The notes under the pieces: model-generated
The model's database searches: none
What the model saw: the letters and a program-made list of their open reading frames with translations, nothing else
Told to the model about the DNA's origin: nothing
NCBI GenBank assembly: GCA_947478405.1
Contig: CANJVX010000018.1
Span: forward strand, 1 to 55,739
DNA length: 55,739 nt
From: Beijerinckiaceae bacterium
GTDB lineage: Bacteria > Pseudomonadota > Alphaproteobacteria > Rhizobiales > Beijerinckiaceae
Direction: 5' to 3'
Made by a program: the position numbers and the translations under genes
Shown: in pieces, positions 30,234 to 39,107 of the stretch
Layout: every line of letters begins with the position of its first letter
Numbering within the stretch: the stretch's first letter is position 1

Positions 30234-31565
30234 TTAACCCTTCTTCGTCGCAAACTTATTGACGACCTCGTCAAGCGACAACATTTCGCGCTCGCCTGTG
30301 CGGCGGTGCTTCACTTCAACCTTGCCCTCAGCAAGTCCCTTCGGGCCAACAATGATCTGCAGCGGCACACCGATCAGATCCATGGTCGCAAATTTCGCGC
30401 CCGGACGATCATCACGATCATCATATAAGACATCAAAACCCGCCATGCTCAATTCACCATAAAGTTTCTCGCACGCAGCATCCGTTGCACCATCGCCAAC
30501 TTTCAGATTTGCAATTGCAAAATTGAAAGGTGCAACAGCATCAGGCCAGATAATTCCCGCCTCATCATGGTTCGCCTCGATCAACGCCGCCACAAGACGC
30601 GAGGGCCCAATGCCATAGGAGCCCATCTGTACGGTGACATCCTTGCCATCAGGCCCATTCACCACGGCCTTCATGGGCTCGGAATATTTGGTGCCAAAAT
30701 TGAAAATATGTCCAACTTCAATGCCACGCGCAGATACGCGATCCGTCTCGGGCATGGCTTCATAAGCCGCCGCATCATGCATTTCTGATGTCGCAGCATA
30801 TTTGGACGTCCACGTATCGAACACGCCCTGCATGGCAGCGCGGCTTTCAAAGTCGACATTTTCAGCCGGCGCATCGAGTGCAAGGAAATCCTTGTGACAG
30901 AAAACTTCGCTCTCGCCTGTGGAGGCAAGAATGATGAATTCATGAGACAGATTGCCACCAATCGGGCCCGTGTCGGCGCGCATCGGAATGGCTTTCAGGC
31001 CCATGCGCGTAAAGGTGCGCAAATAGGCCGTGAACATTTTGTAATAGGAATGGCGTGCGCCCTCTGCATCCAGATCGAAGGAATAAGCATCCTTCATCAA
31101 AAATTCGCGCGAGCGCATCACGCCAAAACGCGGGCGCACTTCATCGCGGAACTTCCACTGGATATGGTAGAGATTGAGCGGCAGGTCCTTATAAGAGCGC
31201 ACATAGGAGCGGAAGATCTCCGTGATCATCTCTTCATTGGTCGGCCCAAACAGCATGTCGCGCTCATGGCGATCTTTGATGCGCAGCATTTCCTTGCCGT
31301 AATCATCATAGCGGCCGGACTCACGCCACAAATCCGCTGATTGGATGACAGGCATCAGCAATTCAATCGCACCCGCGCGGTTTTGCTCTTCGCGGATGAT
31401 CGCGTTGATCTTGTTGAGCACCTTCAAGCCCAGCGGCAGCCAGGCATAAATGCCAGCCGATTCCTGACGGATCATCCCCGCCCTCAGCATCAGACGATGC
31501 GAGACGATTTCAGCCTCTTTAGGCGTTTCGCGCAGAATGGGCAGGAAGAATCTGGAAAGGCGCAT
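30234..31565 (-). CDS. proS: Prolyl-tRNA synthetase, short form
   Basis: The 443-residue class II synthetase begins [20 protein letters not shown]. It has [64 protein letters not shown] and a C-terminal anticodon-binding domain ([20 protein letters not shown]). It lacks the YbaK-like editing insertion found in the approximately 570-residue bacterial form; this short form is known in alphaproteobacteria. The ATG at 31565 gives the standard N-terminus. It lies upstream of lolC, separated by a REP-like element. Because cis editing is absent, a separate deacylase (ProX/YbaK type) would be expected elsewhere. Confidence 0.95.
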   Translation of the reverse strand: MRLSRFFLPILRETPKEAEIVSHRLMLRAGMIRQESAGIYAWLPLGLKVLNKINAIIREEQNRAGAIELLMPVIQSADLWRESGRYDDYGKEMLRIKDRHERDMLFGPTNEEMITEIFRSYVRSYKDLPLNLYHIQWKFRDEVRPRFGVMRSREFLMKDAYSFDLDAEGARHSYYKMFTAYLRTFTRMGLKAIPMRADTGPIGGNLSHEFIILASTGESEVFCHKDFLALDAPAENVDFESRAAMQGVFDTWTSKYAATSEMHDAAAYEAMPETDRVSARGIEVGHIFNFGTKYSEPMKAVVNGPDGKDVTVQMGSYGIGPSRLVAALIEANHDEAGIIWPDAVAPFNFAIANLKVGDGATDAACEKLYGELSMAGFDVLYDDRDDRPGAKFATMDLIGVPLQIIVGPKGLAEGKVEVKHRRTGEREMLSLDEVVNKFATKKG

Positions 31566-31730
31566 CACAAAGTCCAAAGAAGAGAGAAGAATCAGAATAG
31601 GGCCGCGTCATGGGGCAGTTTACGGGCTAACAAACGCAAACGCCCCGAAAAGACAAGCGAGGCAGCTAACCGGCTTTGGCCAAGCTTCATCCAACGCCCA
31701 GCCCAAGCCTAAAAAACACTTCCACTCCAA

Positions 31731-31742
31731 ATACTTAAGTAT
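31731..31742. repeat. 12-base perfect palindrome in the proS to 6S RNA spacer
   Basis: ATACTTAAGTAT is a perfect palindrome about 165 bases upstream of the proS start and 80-90 bases before the proposed 6S RNA. It might be part of a promoter or operator for either. The remainder of 31566-31821 shows no convincing open frame or other structure. Confidence 0.3.
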
Positions 31743-31821
31743 CTGAAAGCGCTCTCCTTTAGGCTTATCCCAAAGTCTCTTCACAACACCAAATTCCTCG
31801 GCTAAAGTCCGGAAGCTAATC

Positions 31822-31985
31822 CGAAAGGAGGCCGTCTTCGGGACCAGTCCCGATGACGTGCTGCAGTCCAAGTCGCGGGAGGAACCATTTTCGATGCGGC
31901 CATAAGGCGGACATGAGCTGCCGTGGTTCGTGAGCCACCTTGGGGTGGTCATAAATCGGAAAAGGGCGAGACAAGGAGCCTGAAA
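31822..31985 (+). ncRNA. ssrS: Probable 6S RNA
   Basis: A non-coding stretch of about 165 bases has features of 6S RNA, the regulator that traps sigma-70 RNA polymerase. The segment GGGACCAGTCCCGA (31840-31853) resembles the GGGCCAGTCCCCTGA of the E. coli RNA. CGTGGTTCGTGAGCC (31922-31936) resembles its CGGTTGGTGAGC. The ends can pair (GTCT-T-CG with CGAGAC, extended by AGG with CCT), which gives a long closed rod. A strong terminator follows at once. The antisense open frame here has no ribosome site and biased content. Ends are estimated to within 10-20 bases. The match rests on memory of the family, not on a covariance search, and no zapA or ygfA neighbour is present. Confidence 0.6.
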
Positions 31986-32031
31986 GCAAGGTATCGACCT
32001 CGGAGGGGGTTGAGCCTTGCTTTTATTTTTT
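31983..32031 (+). terminator. Terminator of the 6S RNA transcript
   Basis: AAAGCAAGG (31983-31991) pairs with CCTTGCTTT (32015-32023). The interior is extended by CGACCTC with GGGGTTG around GGAG, and TTTATTTTTT follows. The long stem and T run mark a strong Rho-independent terminator on the plus strand. It supports the plus-strand direction of the RNA and separates it from the convergent DoxX-like gene. Confidence 0.85.
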
Positions 32032-32053
32032 AAAGGCTACGCTTGCGGCCAAA

Positions 32054-32494
32054 TCACGACGACCTGAATGGCGCAAACCCCATTCGCTGCAGCACATGAT
32101 TGAGCAACGCCAGCAAACCCTCGCGGCGTAAGAACGCGACAATGCTTGCCACGACGAGGGTAAAGCAGGCTTCTTTAAACAATTGCCCCCCATCACCGTA
32201 AGGGTCAACACCGAGCGGCGTGAAGAGATGGAAGACAATCGCGCCAGCCATGATGCCAACGGCAAACAAAGCGCCAAAGCCCTGCGTCGCCGGGATTAAA
32301 ACCAAAGCACCTGCCGCAATCTCCATACTGGCGACAAAAAGACGGAAGGGTTGCTCAGGAATACCGGACCAGTCCGACAACCGCTCAAACACCAAAGTCG
32401 GACCCGCCAATTTGTACTGCTCATACCAGAAAAACTCGAACGAGATCCAGACAGCACCCAGCCACGCCAACAGATTTTTCAAGGACAGGGACAT
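32054..32494 (-). CDS. DoxX-like family membrane protein
   Basis: The 146-residue protein has four hydrophobic segments (about 5-25, 48-68, 72-92, 105-125). It carries the DoxX-type features EFFWYEQYKLAG near residue 20, a conserved Glu in the second helix (MEIAAGALVLIPA), and a C-terminal aromatic and charged tail. Members are small inner-membrane proteins of mostly unknown role, some linked to redox or sulfur chemistry. AGGAG lies six bases upstream of the ATG. It begins 19 bases after the OpgC-like gene and probably shares its transcript. Confidence 0.7.
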   Translation of the reverse strand: MSLSLKNLLAWLGAVWISFEFFWYEQYKLAGPTLVFERLSDWSGIPEQPFRLFVASMEIAAGALVLIPATQGFGALFAVGIMAGAIVFHLFTPLGVDPYGDGGQLFKEACFTLVVASIVAFLRREGLLALLNHVLQRMGFAPFRSS

Positions 32495-32513
32495 TTCAAA
32501 CTCCTGCGCAAAA

Positions 32514-33671
32514 TCACTTAATGACCAAGTGACCCGGGACCACCAATTCTCGTTTGGTGTGGGGTTTCGACCAGGGCTCCCGTTTAATAAAATTCATAAT
32601 CGAGGCTGTGCCGAGCAAAATCGAAAAACCAAAAACATTGACCCCGAACGTAACAAAGAAACCAGCTCCAGCAAATTGAAAAACAAATCCACACAATTGA
32701 GCAGCCACAATGCTCATAACAAAAGTCGCGAGAGACTGCTGACCAATGCGCACAATCCAGGCACCGACCCCACGATCGAGTCGATCAGCAAACGGATCAA
32801 TCCACCCGAGGACAAGATAGGCTAAGCAAAGGAAATGCAAGAGGCGCGAGGGCGCCAAATTCGTCTTGGCATCTTCCGGAACGAGCCATGCCTGAAGATG
32901 GCGAAGCGCTGGAACAGAATCGACAAGAGGTTGAAAAGAAAACAAAAATCCGATGATCAAGACGCCAATGGCAGCACCGATGAAACGCGTCTGACGCCAA
33001 GGCGGAGCGTATATTCTTTTCAAGCCAAAACTATACCCCAGCATAAAGCAAAACTGCCATGCGAAGGGATTGAGGAACCAGACATCACCAGTCCATGGGT
33101 TGCCGGAGAAATTGAAACCCACCAGATGAACCCCAACCCACAGGCTTGCGGAAGCCATCAATGGCAAATACCGATGTGCACGACTAAAAATTTCCATCAG
33201 TGGCAGCAATGCAAGAATACCAACATACATAGGCAAAATATCAAGAAATTCCGGCAGCCAAGACAATTGAATCAGCGCAACCAACGCCACGGAACTATGG
33301 TCAACCAAAGGTAAAAACCGTCGAAACGCATCCAGCCCGATGAACGTCTGCGCGTGATAGGCCAACGTTACAGAAGTCAAAATCAAAGCCATATGGACCC
33401 AATAAATCTGCCAGATACGGCGAACAACCTTTGCACTCCCAAGCCACCAACCCTTATCTTGAAAGACACGCCCGAAAGCCCCAGCACTCGCGCATCCTGA
33501 ACAGAAGACAAACAATTCCGTGCCAGATGAAAATCCGAAACGAGCCGGAATCCAGTCATTCCAGCTATTGCCGGGGGTATGGGCGATAAAAATGACCAGC
33601 ATCGTCACGCCCCGAAAAAAATCGAGCCGCTGATCACGCTTCCGACGGGGTAAAACCTGAATGTCAGACAA
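32514..33671 (-). CDS. OpgC-domain membrane acyltransferase
   Basis: The 385-residue protein has about ten transmembrane helices. It begins RDQRLDFFRGVTMLVIFIAH, close to the OpgC family start, and continues with FSSGTELFVFCSGCASAGAF and RIWQIYWVHMALIL. OpgC proteins modify periplasmic glucans, typically with succinyl groups, at the inner membrane. The opgG and opgH glucan synthesis genes are not in this window, so the substrate is uncertain. The only reasonable start is a TTG at 33671 with no clear ribosome site. It lies downstream of tgt (44 bases) and upstream of the DoxX-like gene. Confidence 0.8.
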   Translation of the reverse strand: MSDIQVLPRRKRDQRLDFFRGVTMLVIFIAHTPGNSWNDWIPARFGFSSGTELFVFCSGCASAGAFGRVFQDKGWWLGSAKVVRRIWQIYWVHMALILTSVTLAYHAQTFIGLDAFRRFLPLVDHSSVALVALIQLSWLPEFLDILPMYVGILALLPLMEIFSRAHRYLPLMASASLWVGVHLVGFNFSGNPWTGDVWFLNPFAWQFCFMLGYSFGLKRIYAPPWRQTRFIGAAIGVLIIGFLFSFQPLVDSVPALRHLQAWLVPEDAKTNLAPSRLLHFLCLAYLVLGWIDPFADRLDRGVGAWIVRIGQQSLATFVMSIVAAQLCGFVFQFAGAGFFVTFGVNVFGFSILLGTASIMNFIKREPWSKPHTKRELVVPGHLVIK

Positions 33672-33715
33672 ATGGATTTGAGCAGAAAAAATCTACTCCC
33701 TCAAATTAAAGAAAA

Positions 33716-34843
33716 TCACACGTCGCCAAGTGCCCACGCAAGCTTGGTCTGTTGTTTGAAATCTGTAAAGTGTGCCTCAGCAATCGCTGCACGCATACCA
33801 GACATCAGCTCCTGATAATACGCAAGATTCACCCAGGTGAGCAGCATCATTCCAAGAATTTCTTCTGATCGAACAAGATGATGCAAATAGGCACGTGAAT
33901 AATCACGAGCAGCAGGACAGTTGCTTTCGGGATCAAGCGGGCGCGGATCGTTAGAGTGTTTCGCATTGCGCAGATTGATCTTACCAAAGCGCGAATAGGC
34001 TAGACCATGCCGCCCCGCGCGTGTCGGCATGACGCAATCAAACATATCAACGCCGCGCGACACGGCTTCAATCAGATCATCAGGCGTGCCTACGCCCATC
34101 AGATAGCGCGGCTTGTCTTGCGGCAGATGCGGCTCGACCACTTCAATCATCTGCAGCATGATGTCTTGCGGTTCGCCCACGGCCAGACCACCAATCGCAA
34201 GACCCCCGAAATCCATATCCGCCAGCGCCTTGGCACTTTCGATCCGCAAAGCCGGAACAGCCCCGCCCTGCACAATGCCAAACGTCGTTTGACCAGGCTT
34301 TCCCGCAAAGGACTTGCGCGACCGCTCCGCCCAACGAAGCGAAAGGCGCATCGCGCGCTCGGCTTCCTCGTCCGAACAAGGCAACTTCACACATTCATCA
34401 AATTGCATCTGAATATCAGAGCCCAACAGCGCCTGAATCTCCATCGAGCGCTCGGGCGTCAACACATGACGCGCGCCATCGATATGGGATTGGAAGGTCA
34501 CGCCATTCTCATCAAGCTTCCGCAGTTTCGACAAAGACATGACTTGAAAGCCGCCGCTATCCGTCAAAATGGGATGCGGCCAATTCATGAATTTATGCAG
34601 GCCGCCAAGATCGGCCACACGCTCAGCACCAGGGCGCAACATAAGATGATAAGTGTTGCCAAGCACAACATCCGCGCCAAGCTCACGAACCTGATCCATA
34701 TACATGGCCTTGACAGTACCGGCGGTGCCGACCGGCATAAAGGCGGGCGTACGGATATTTCCACGCGGCATAGAAATCGCGCCGGTTCGCGCGGCGCCGT
34801 CGCGGCCATTTACGGTAAAGGAAAACCGATCACTCGAAGTCAC
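33716..34843 (-). CDS. tgt: tRNA-guanine transglycosylase with degenerate zinc site
   Basis: Tgt exchanges guanine 34 of certain tRNAs for preQ1. The 375-residue protein has [13 protein letters not shown] near residue 33, [16 protein letters not shown] with the first catalytic aspartate, [12 protein letters not shown], and [18 protein letters not shown] with the nucleophilic aspartate. The usual zinc segment CxCxxC is here [11 protein letters not shown]: two of three cysteines are replaced by Ser and Ala, although the histidine in YLHHL remains. The start GTG at 34843 gives a normal N-terminus; readings up to 34945 would run into a REP-like element. It lies downstream of queA and a small unknown gene. 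Confidence 0.93.
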   Translation of the reverse strand: MTSSDRFSFTVNGRDGAARTGAISMPRGNIRTPAFMPVGTAGTVKAMYMDQVRELGADVVLGNTYHLMLRPGAERVADLGGLHKFMNWPHPILTDSGGFQVMSLSKLRKLDENGVTFQSHIDGARHVLTPERSMEIQALLGSDIQMQFDECVKLPCSDEEAERAMRLSLRWAERSRKSFAGKPGQTTFGIVQGGAVPALRIESAKALADMDFGGLAIGGLAVGEPQDIMLQMIEVVEPHLPQDKPRYLMGVGTPDDLIEAVSRGVDMFDCVMPTRAGRHGLAYSRFGKINLRNAKHSNDPRPLDPESNCPAARDYSRAYLHHLVRSEEILGMMLLTWVNLAYYQELMSGMRAAIAEAHFTDFKQQTKLAWALGDV

Positions 34844-34899
34844 AAGCGGCTCATGCGTGAATCTGACATTGGCAGCAAAGCGACGCACCCCAGTCTTGC

Positions 34900-34942
34900 G
34901 TGTGAGGAATCTGGAATGCATTGCTGCGTTCGCAATGACAGA
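34900..34942. repeat. REP-like element, partial copy B
   Basis: The segment ends with GCTGCGTTCGCAATGACAG, which matches the right outer arm of the other REP-like copies (CTCGCAATGACGG). The left arm is not clear, so this may be a half or decayed copy. It lies just upstream of the likely tgt start and is the reason to reject longer tgt readings. Confidence 0.5.
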
Positions 34943-34999
34943 CAAATGAAAAAGTCTACGCTTTGTTTATAATCTCAAAATATTTTGCATGCAATCTGA

Positions 35000-35314
35000 T
35001 CAAGCCTTGCTACCGGGCATGGCAATTTTAACGATTTTGTAAATTCCCTCGTCACCCTGACCAAAATCCATACGAAAAGTTACACCAACACGCATAATTG
35101 CCTGACGAAGATCGCAGATCCAAAAGAAGCCGCCACCGAAATCTACGCGCCCCGTCTCATCGAGCACAAAAGGCCTGCGCGTGCCGTCATAATCGATACA
35201 ACCAAATGCAAGGCTTGGACCGCTGACCATGCCATTCTCGATTGTCAGATCAACAGCAAACGGGCTCTCCAAACTATCGTCGACCCAACGGGCTATTACG
35301 CGAGCCATACTCAT
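35000..35314 (-). CDS. Small unknown protein between queA and tgt
   Basis: The 104-residue product starts [20 protein letters not shown] and contains [21 protein letters not shown] and [20 protein letters not shown]. It has no signal peptide and no clear membrane segment; it looks like a small soluble beta-rich domain. The ATG overlaps the queA stop (TGAGTATG), which argues that it is translated with queA and may function with it. I do not recognise a named family. A link to queuosine or tRNA metabolism is suggested by position only. Confidence 0.7.
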   Translation of the reverse strand: MSMARVIARWVDDSLESPFAVDLTIENGMVSGPSLAFGCIDYDGTRRPFVLDETGRVDFGGGFFWICDLRQAIMRVGVTFRMDFGQGDEGIYKIVKIAMPGSKA

Positions 35315-36396
35315 CGGTCAACACGCTCAAGCAAGCAGGCATCACCATAGGAATAAAATCGATAGTGATTTGCGATCGCATGGGCATAAGCTGCGCGCAT
35401 GCGCTCAAGACCTGCAAAGGCTGAAACCAACATAAAAAGCGTCGATCGAGGCAAATGAAAATTAGTCAAAAGTACATCTACCGCTTTGAACCGATAGCCG
35501 GGAGTGATAAAAATAGATGTGTCTCCGGAGAACGCCTGAACAATTCCATCATCATTGGTGGCAGTTTCCAGAATGCGCAGCGAGGTCGTACCGGTCGCGA
35601 CAATACGGCCCCCTTTCGCGCGGGCATCATTCAACACTTGTGCAACATATGGCGTGATCGTGCCGAATTCAGCATGCATGCGATGGTCTTGTGTATCAGC
35701 CGCTTTGACTGGAAGAAATGTCCCAGCTCCTACATGCAACGTCACGCGCACAATCTTGATCCCGCGTGATTCGAGCCGTACAACAAGCTCTGGCGTATAA
35801 TGGAGGCCGGCAGTCGGCGCAGCAACTGCTCCCGGCACATTCGCAAAAAGTGTCTGATAATCAGCCATATCGTTTGAATCTTGAGCCCGCTTGCCCGAGA
35901 TATATGGCGGCAAGGGCATGTGGCCATGTCGCAGGATCGCATCATCAAGTGCTGGGCCGGAAAGAGAGAAATCAAGAAGTATCTCGCCACCATCACCTTT
36001 TTCGGCGATATCAGCATGGAACGAATTGAGTTGGCAAGCACCACTTTCATCATCATCTCCAAACAAAATACGTTCACCCTGTTTCAGCTTTTTCGCTGGC
36101 CGCACAAAAGCCCGCCAGCGACAATCGCTCTCGCGTTTATGCAGCATCACCGCCATACGCGCGACAGAATCGCCGCGCCTGCGTATCCCATCAAGTCGCG
36201 CAGGGATAACGCGTGTATCATTAACTACAAGAATGTCGCCAGCTTTAAGAATATTGGGCAGCTCACGCACGCTGCGGTCACTCAACGCGCCCCCATTCAG
36301 CGGCAGGTGCAAAAGGCGTGCGCTGTCACGCGGTTCAGCCGGGCGCAGCGCAATACATTCTTCGGGCAAATCAAAATCGAAAAGATCGACTTTCAT
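35311..36396 (-). CDS. queA: S-adenosylmethionine:tRNA ribosyltransferase-isomerase QueA
   Basis: QueA transfers the ribosyl part of SAM to preQ1 in tRNA to make epoxyqueuosine. The 361-residue protein begins [20 protein letters not shown]. It carries [19 protein letters not shown] near residue 52, [17 protein letters not shown] near 189, [13 protein letters not shown] near 221, [11 protein letters not shown] near 267 and [20 protein letters not shown] near 311, all QueA signatures. It is followed by an overlapping small gene and tgt. The upstream spacer shows no preQ1 riboswitch that I can recognise. Confidence 0.96.
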   Translation of the reverse strand: MKVDLFDFDLPEECIALRPAEPRDSARLLHLPLNGGALSDRSVRELPNILKAGDILVVNDTRVIPARLDGIRRRGDSVARMAVMLHKRESDCRWRAFVRPAKKLKQGERILFGDDDESGACQLNSFHADIAEKGDGGEILLDFSLSGPALDDAILRHGHMPLPPYISGKRAQDSNDMADYQTLFANVPGAVAAPTAGLHYTPELVVRLESRGIKIVRVTLHVGAGTFLPVKAADTQDHRMHAEFGTITPYVAQVLNDARAKGGRIVATGTTSLRILETATNDDGIVQAFSGDTSIFITPGYRFKAVDVLLTNFHLPRSTLFMLVSAFAGLERMRAAYAHAIANHYRFYSYGDACLLERVDR

Positions 36397-36486
36397 CGTG
36401 TCGGAACACTATTGGAGGGAATGAAACCATAAAGCGATCGCAAACACCGAGCGAAGATAAAATCACTGTGCTCGGAATCATGGCTC

Positions 36487-37899
36487 TTAAGCAAAGCGTG
36501 TCTCCATTTCATCAACGAGCTGGCGAATTAAGCCGCCAAGGTCTCCAGAGGTCAGCACCAGCACAACATCATCATGCGTCAGTGAATCAGTAATTAAAGC
36601 GACATTTTGCGCATTTTCTTTACTCAATCGCACGACCTTACAGCCTGTTGTTGCGACTCGCTCTGCTATCTCTTCATAACTCAACTGCTCATGGCTCTCA
36701 GCACCATGATCGGGAGGTGATGAGATAAAAATTTCATCCACACCTGCAAAAACACTGTCATACCAATGGATAGTCGAGCGATTTCGCCAGGAAAAGGTAT
36801 GCGGCTCAAAGATGATTTTGATCGAACGCTGCGGGAAATGAAGCGAAATTGCATCAATCGCCGCGCGAGCCTTGTCGCGTGATGAACCAAAACCTTCATA
36901 GACCGGAATGCAGGAAAGCGTTGACAATTTATCCATGCGCCTGACAACACCCAGAAAGGAGGCAAATGCTTTTTGCAAATCAGTCGTCGTGACGAGCCCC
37001 AGTTCAAGTAACATGGCGGCAGCGCCTGCCATATTCTGAAGATTATGAGCGCCAAGTTGTGATGTTTCAAACGTCCCAAGCCTTTGGCCTCGCGCGACAA
37101 GCGTAAAACGACTGACCTCACCATAGACAATATCACTCAGATAATAATCAGCAGATGTATCCCGAAGCGCATAGGTCGCGATGTTGCAGGCGGCTGCACG
37201 TGATACTTGCATGGCATGCGGCTCATCCTTGCAGACAACCAGCAGACCATCCTCGGGTATGCGCGACATCAGGTCTGCAAAAGGCCTTTCGTAATCTTCT
37301 TGCGTCGGAAATATATTGACGTGGTCATGGACTGCTGCAGTCATCAGCACGAAGCGCGCATCATAATGTAAAAACTTCGCCCGCGGATCCGTGTTGCTGG
37401 ACGGATATTCATCCCCCTCAATGACAAATTCAGGCGCCGACCCGAGTGTCGAATTGCGGCCTAGGTTTTTTGGCACCGCGCCAATAAAATAACCTGGATC
37501 ACGACCCGCCTCAGCGAGCGCCCAAGTCAGTAAGCTCGCACTCGTCGACTTGCCATACGATCCCGCAACAACCAGAGAGCGCCGTTCACGCGCAATGCCT
37601 GCCAGCACATCCGGATAAGAGGTGATCGGTTTGCCAGTGGCATAAGCGGCGGCAACTTCCGCATTCTCCATCGTCAGCTTGGCATGTTTGCCAATGACAA
37701 TAAGATCAGCCTCCACCGGAACGTTGGACGCAGCGTGGGGCGTCTGCACGCGAATGCCAAAGCGGGGAAGCAATTCTGACGCTGGCGGATAAAAACCCTC
37801 ATCCGAGCCAGTGACATCCCACCCCTGCTGGCGCATGAGGAGAGCCGTTGCACTCATGCCAATGCCGGCAATGCCGATGAAATGGACATGCTTGTTCAT
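36487..37899 (-). CDS. mpl: Mpl-like Mur ligase family protein with altered P-loop
   Basis: The 470-residue protein resembles Mpl, which recycles murein tripeptide by joining it to UDP-MurNAc. It has HFIGIAGIGMSATALLMRQQ at the N-terminus, DLIVIGKHAKLTMENAEV near residue 83, FVIEGDEYPSSNTDPRAKFL near 178, and EPHTFSWRNRS near 378. The ATP loop reads VVAGSYGKSTSASLL where most Mpl and MurC proteins have GTHGKTTT: Thr-His become Ser-Tyr and the first of the three Thr becomes Ser. The lysine is kept. The ATG at 37899 has GGAG six bases before it. It sits within the coaD-ppi-ppi-queA-tgt cluster, an unusual place for it. It may be Mpl or a divergent Mur-type ligase. Confidence 0.8.
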   Translation of the reverse strand: MNKHVHFIGIAGIGMSATALLMRQQGWDVTGSDEGFYPPASELLPRFGIRVQTPHAASNVPVEADLIVIGKHAKLTMENAEVAAAYATGKPITSYPDVLAGIARERRSLVVAGSYGKSTSASLLTWALAEAGRDPGYFIGAVPKNLGRNSTLGSAPEFVIEGDEYPSSNTDPRAKFLHYDARFVLMTAAVHDHVNIFPTQEDYERPFADLMSRIPEDGLLVVCKDEPHAMQVSRAAACNIATYALRDTSADYYLSDIVYGEVSRFTLVARGQRLGTFETSQLGAHNLQNMAGAAAMLLELGLVTTTDLQKAFASFLGVVRRMDKLSTLSCIPVYEGFGSSRDKARAAIDAISLHFPQRSIKIIFEPHTFSWRNRSTIHWYDSVFAGVDEIFISSPPDHGAESHEQLSYEEIAERVATTGCKVVRLSKENAQNVALITDSLTHDDVVLVLTSGDLGGLIRQLVDEMETRFA

Positions 37900-37977
37900 A
37901 AAAATCTCCGGCACACGAATCTTGCCCGGAGAATAGCATGAGCGGGAGCGCTGATTCAGCGCCCCCGCGTGTTAAAA

Positions 37978-38433
37978 TCAGGCCAATGTCGCCTTGATGA
38001 TCTTGTCGGGATCATCAACAGGCTCTCCACGCTTCAGCTTATCGACATTATCCATCCCCTCGATCACCTCTCCCCAAACTGTATATTGGCGATTCAGGAA
38101 GCCGACATCAGTGAAGCAGATGAAGAATTGGGAATTGGCAGAATCGGGATTGGATGAGCGTGCCATCGAAACGGTTCCGCGCCCATGATGCGCGCTGTTA
38201 AACTCCGCTTTAAGATTGGGATATTTTGAACCGCCTGTGCCCGTGCCCTTCGGACATCCGGTCTGGGCCATGAAATCGTCGATCACACGATGGAAAACAA
38301 TACCATCATAAAAACCCTCTTCAACGAGCCGCTTGATATGTTCGCAATGGCCAGGTGCAAGATCGGGACGCATCTTGATCTTGACGCTACCCTGTGTGGT
38401 TTCAAGCGTGATAATCTGGTCAACCTCGGACAT
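37978..38433 (-). CDS. ppiB: Cytoplasmic peptidyl-prolyl cis-trans isomerase (cyclophilin)
   Basis: The 151-residue product has no signal peptide and is a cyclophilin: GFYDGIVFHRVIDDFMAQTG near residue 40 carries the catalytic arginine and phenylalanine, and NSQFFICFTDVGFLNRQYTV near residue 101 follows. The ATG at 38433 precedes SEVDQIITLETTQGSVKIKM. It speeds proline isomerisation in protein folding. It is the second of two adjacent cyclophilins that share close sequence and arose by duplication. A REP-like element separates them. Confidence 0.93.
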   Translation of the reverse strand: MSEVDQIITLETTQGSVKIKMRPDLAPGHCEHIKRLVEEGFYDGIVFHRVIDDFMAQTGCPKGTGTGGSKYPNLKAEFNSAHHGRGTVSMARSSNPDSANSQFFICFTDVGFLNRQYTVWGEVIEGMDNVDKLKRGEPVDDPDKIIKATLA

Positions 38434-38456
38434 TTTTTTCTCCATTCAATTCAAAA

Positions 38457-38550
38457 ATCGTCATTGGGAGCGAAGCGAAGCAATCCAGAAGCAACATGCG
38501 CCTCGCTGGGATTGCCCGGTCGGCGTGCCGAACTCGCAATAACGGTGAGG
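38457..38550. repeat. REP-like palindromic element, copy C
   Basis: The spacer between the two cyclophilin genes starts CGTCATTGGGAGCGAAGCGA, then AGCAATCCAG, and ends with CTGGGATTGC...AACTCGCAATAACGG. These are the two arms of the REP-like palindrome. The middle differs from the other copies. It may give differential expression of the flanking genes. Confidence 0.75.
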
Positions 38551-38557
38551 AATAAAT

Positions 38558-39091
38558 CTATTCAGCCAAACTCATCTTGATGATCTTATCGGGGTTGGCT
38601 GGCGGTTCGCCGCGCTTGATTTTGTCAACCAATTCCATGCCACCAATCACTTCACCAAAGACCGTATATTGGCCATTCAGGAAGGATGCATCACGGAAGC
38701 AGATGAAGAATTGGGAATTGGCACTATTGGGTGCTGATGAACGCGCCATGCCGAGCGTCGCGCGCTTGAAGGACGCACTCGAAAATTCAGCCGGAACATT
38801 CGGTAATTTTGAGCCGCCCGTACCCGTACCCGTGGGATCGCCGGTTTGGGCCATAAATCCTTCAATCACGCGATGGAAAACGATGCCATCATAGAACCCC
38901 TGTTTGGTGAGCGTCTTGATCTGCTCAACATGTTTGGGTGCGAGGTCAGGTCGCAAAAGAATTGTCACCCGACCATCCTTCAAGTCGAGATAGAGCAGAT
39001 TCTGTTTGGCAGGCTGTGCCTGTGCAAATGCTTCACCGGCGAGAGCCGCAACGGGCAAGGCGAGCACGAGCGTACGGCGGTCGATCGACAT
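38558..39091 (-). CDS. Exported peptidyl-prolyl cis-trans isomerase (cyclophilin)
   Basis: The 177-residue precursor begins MSIDRRTLVLALPVAALAGE, with twin arginines before a hydrophobic stretch and an AFAQA cleavage region near residue 28. It is thus a periplasmic protein, perhaps Tat-exported. The mature cyclophilin part has GFYDGIVFHRVIEGFMAQTG and NSQFFICFRDASFLNGQYTV. The ATG at 39091 is chosen because it gives a complete signal peptide; longer readings overlap coaD. It is the periplasmic partner of the cytosolic cyclophilin downstream, and follows coaD by 16 bases. Confidence 0.9.
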   Translation of the reverse strand: MSIDRRTLVLALPVAALAGEAFAQAQPAKQNLLYLDLKDGRVTILLRPDLAPKHVEQIKTLTKQGFYDGIVFHRVIEGFMAQTGDPTGTGTGGSKLPNVPAEFSSASFKRATLGMARSSAPNSANSQFFICFRDASFLNGQYTVFGEVIGGMELVDKIKRGEPPANPDKIIKMSLAE

Positions 39092-39107
39092 GTCAAAAAC
39101 TCCAATA

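Noticed and set aside
31620-31952. A 110-codon minus-strand frame over the proposed 6S RNA
   Set aside because: It lacks a ribosome site, its composition is unlike a normal protein, and the underlying DNA is better explained by a structured RNA with a plus-strand terminator.
34844-34945. An N-terminal extension of tgt
   Set aside because: The added codons run through a REP-like element; homologous Tgt proteins start near the GTG at 34843.
35000-36490. A preQ1 riboswitch for the queA-tgt genes
   Set aside because: I looked for the short hairpin with a C-rich loop and A-rich tail upstream of queA and queC and did not see one.
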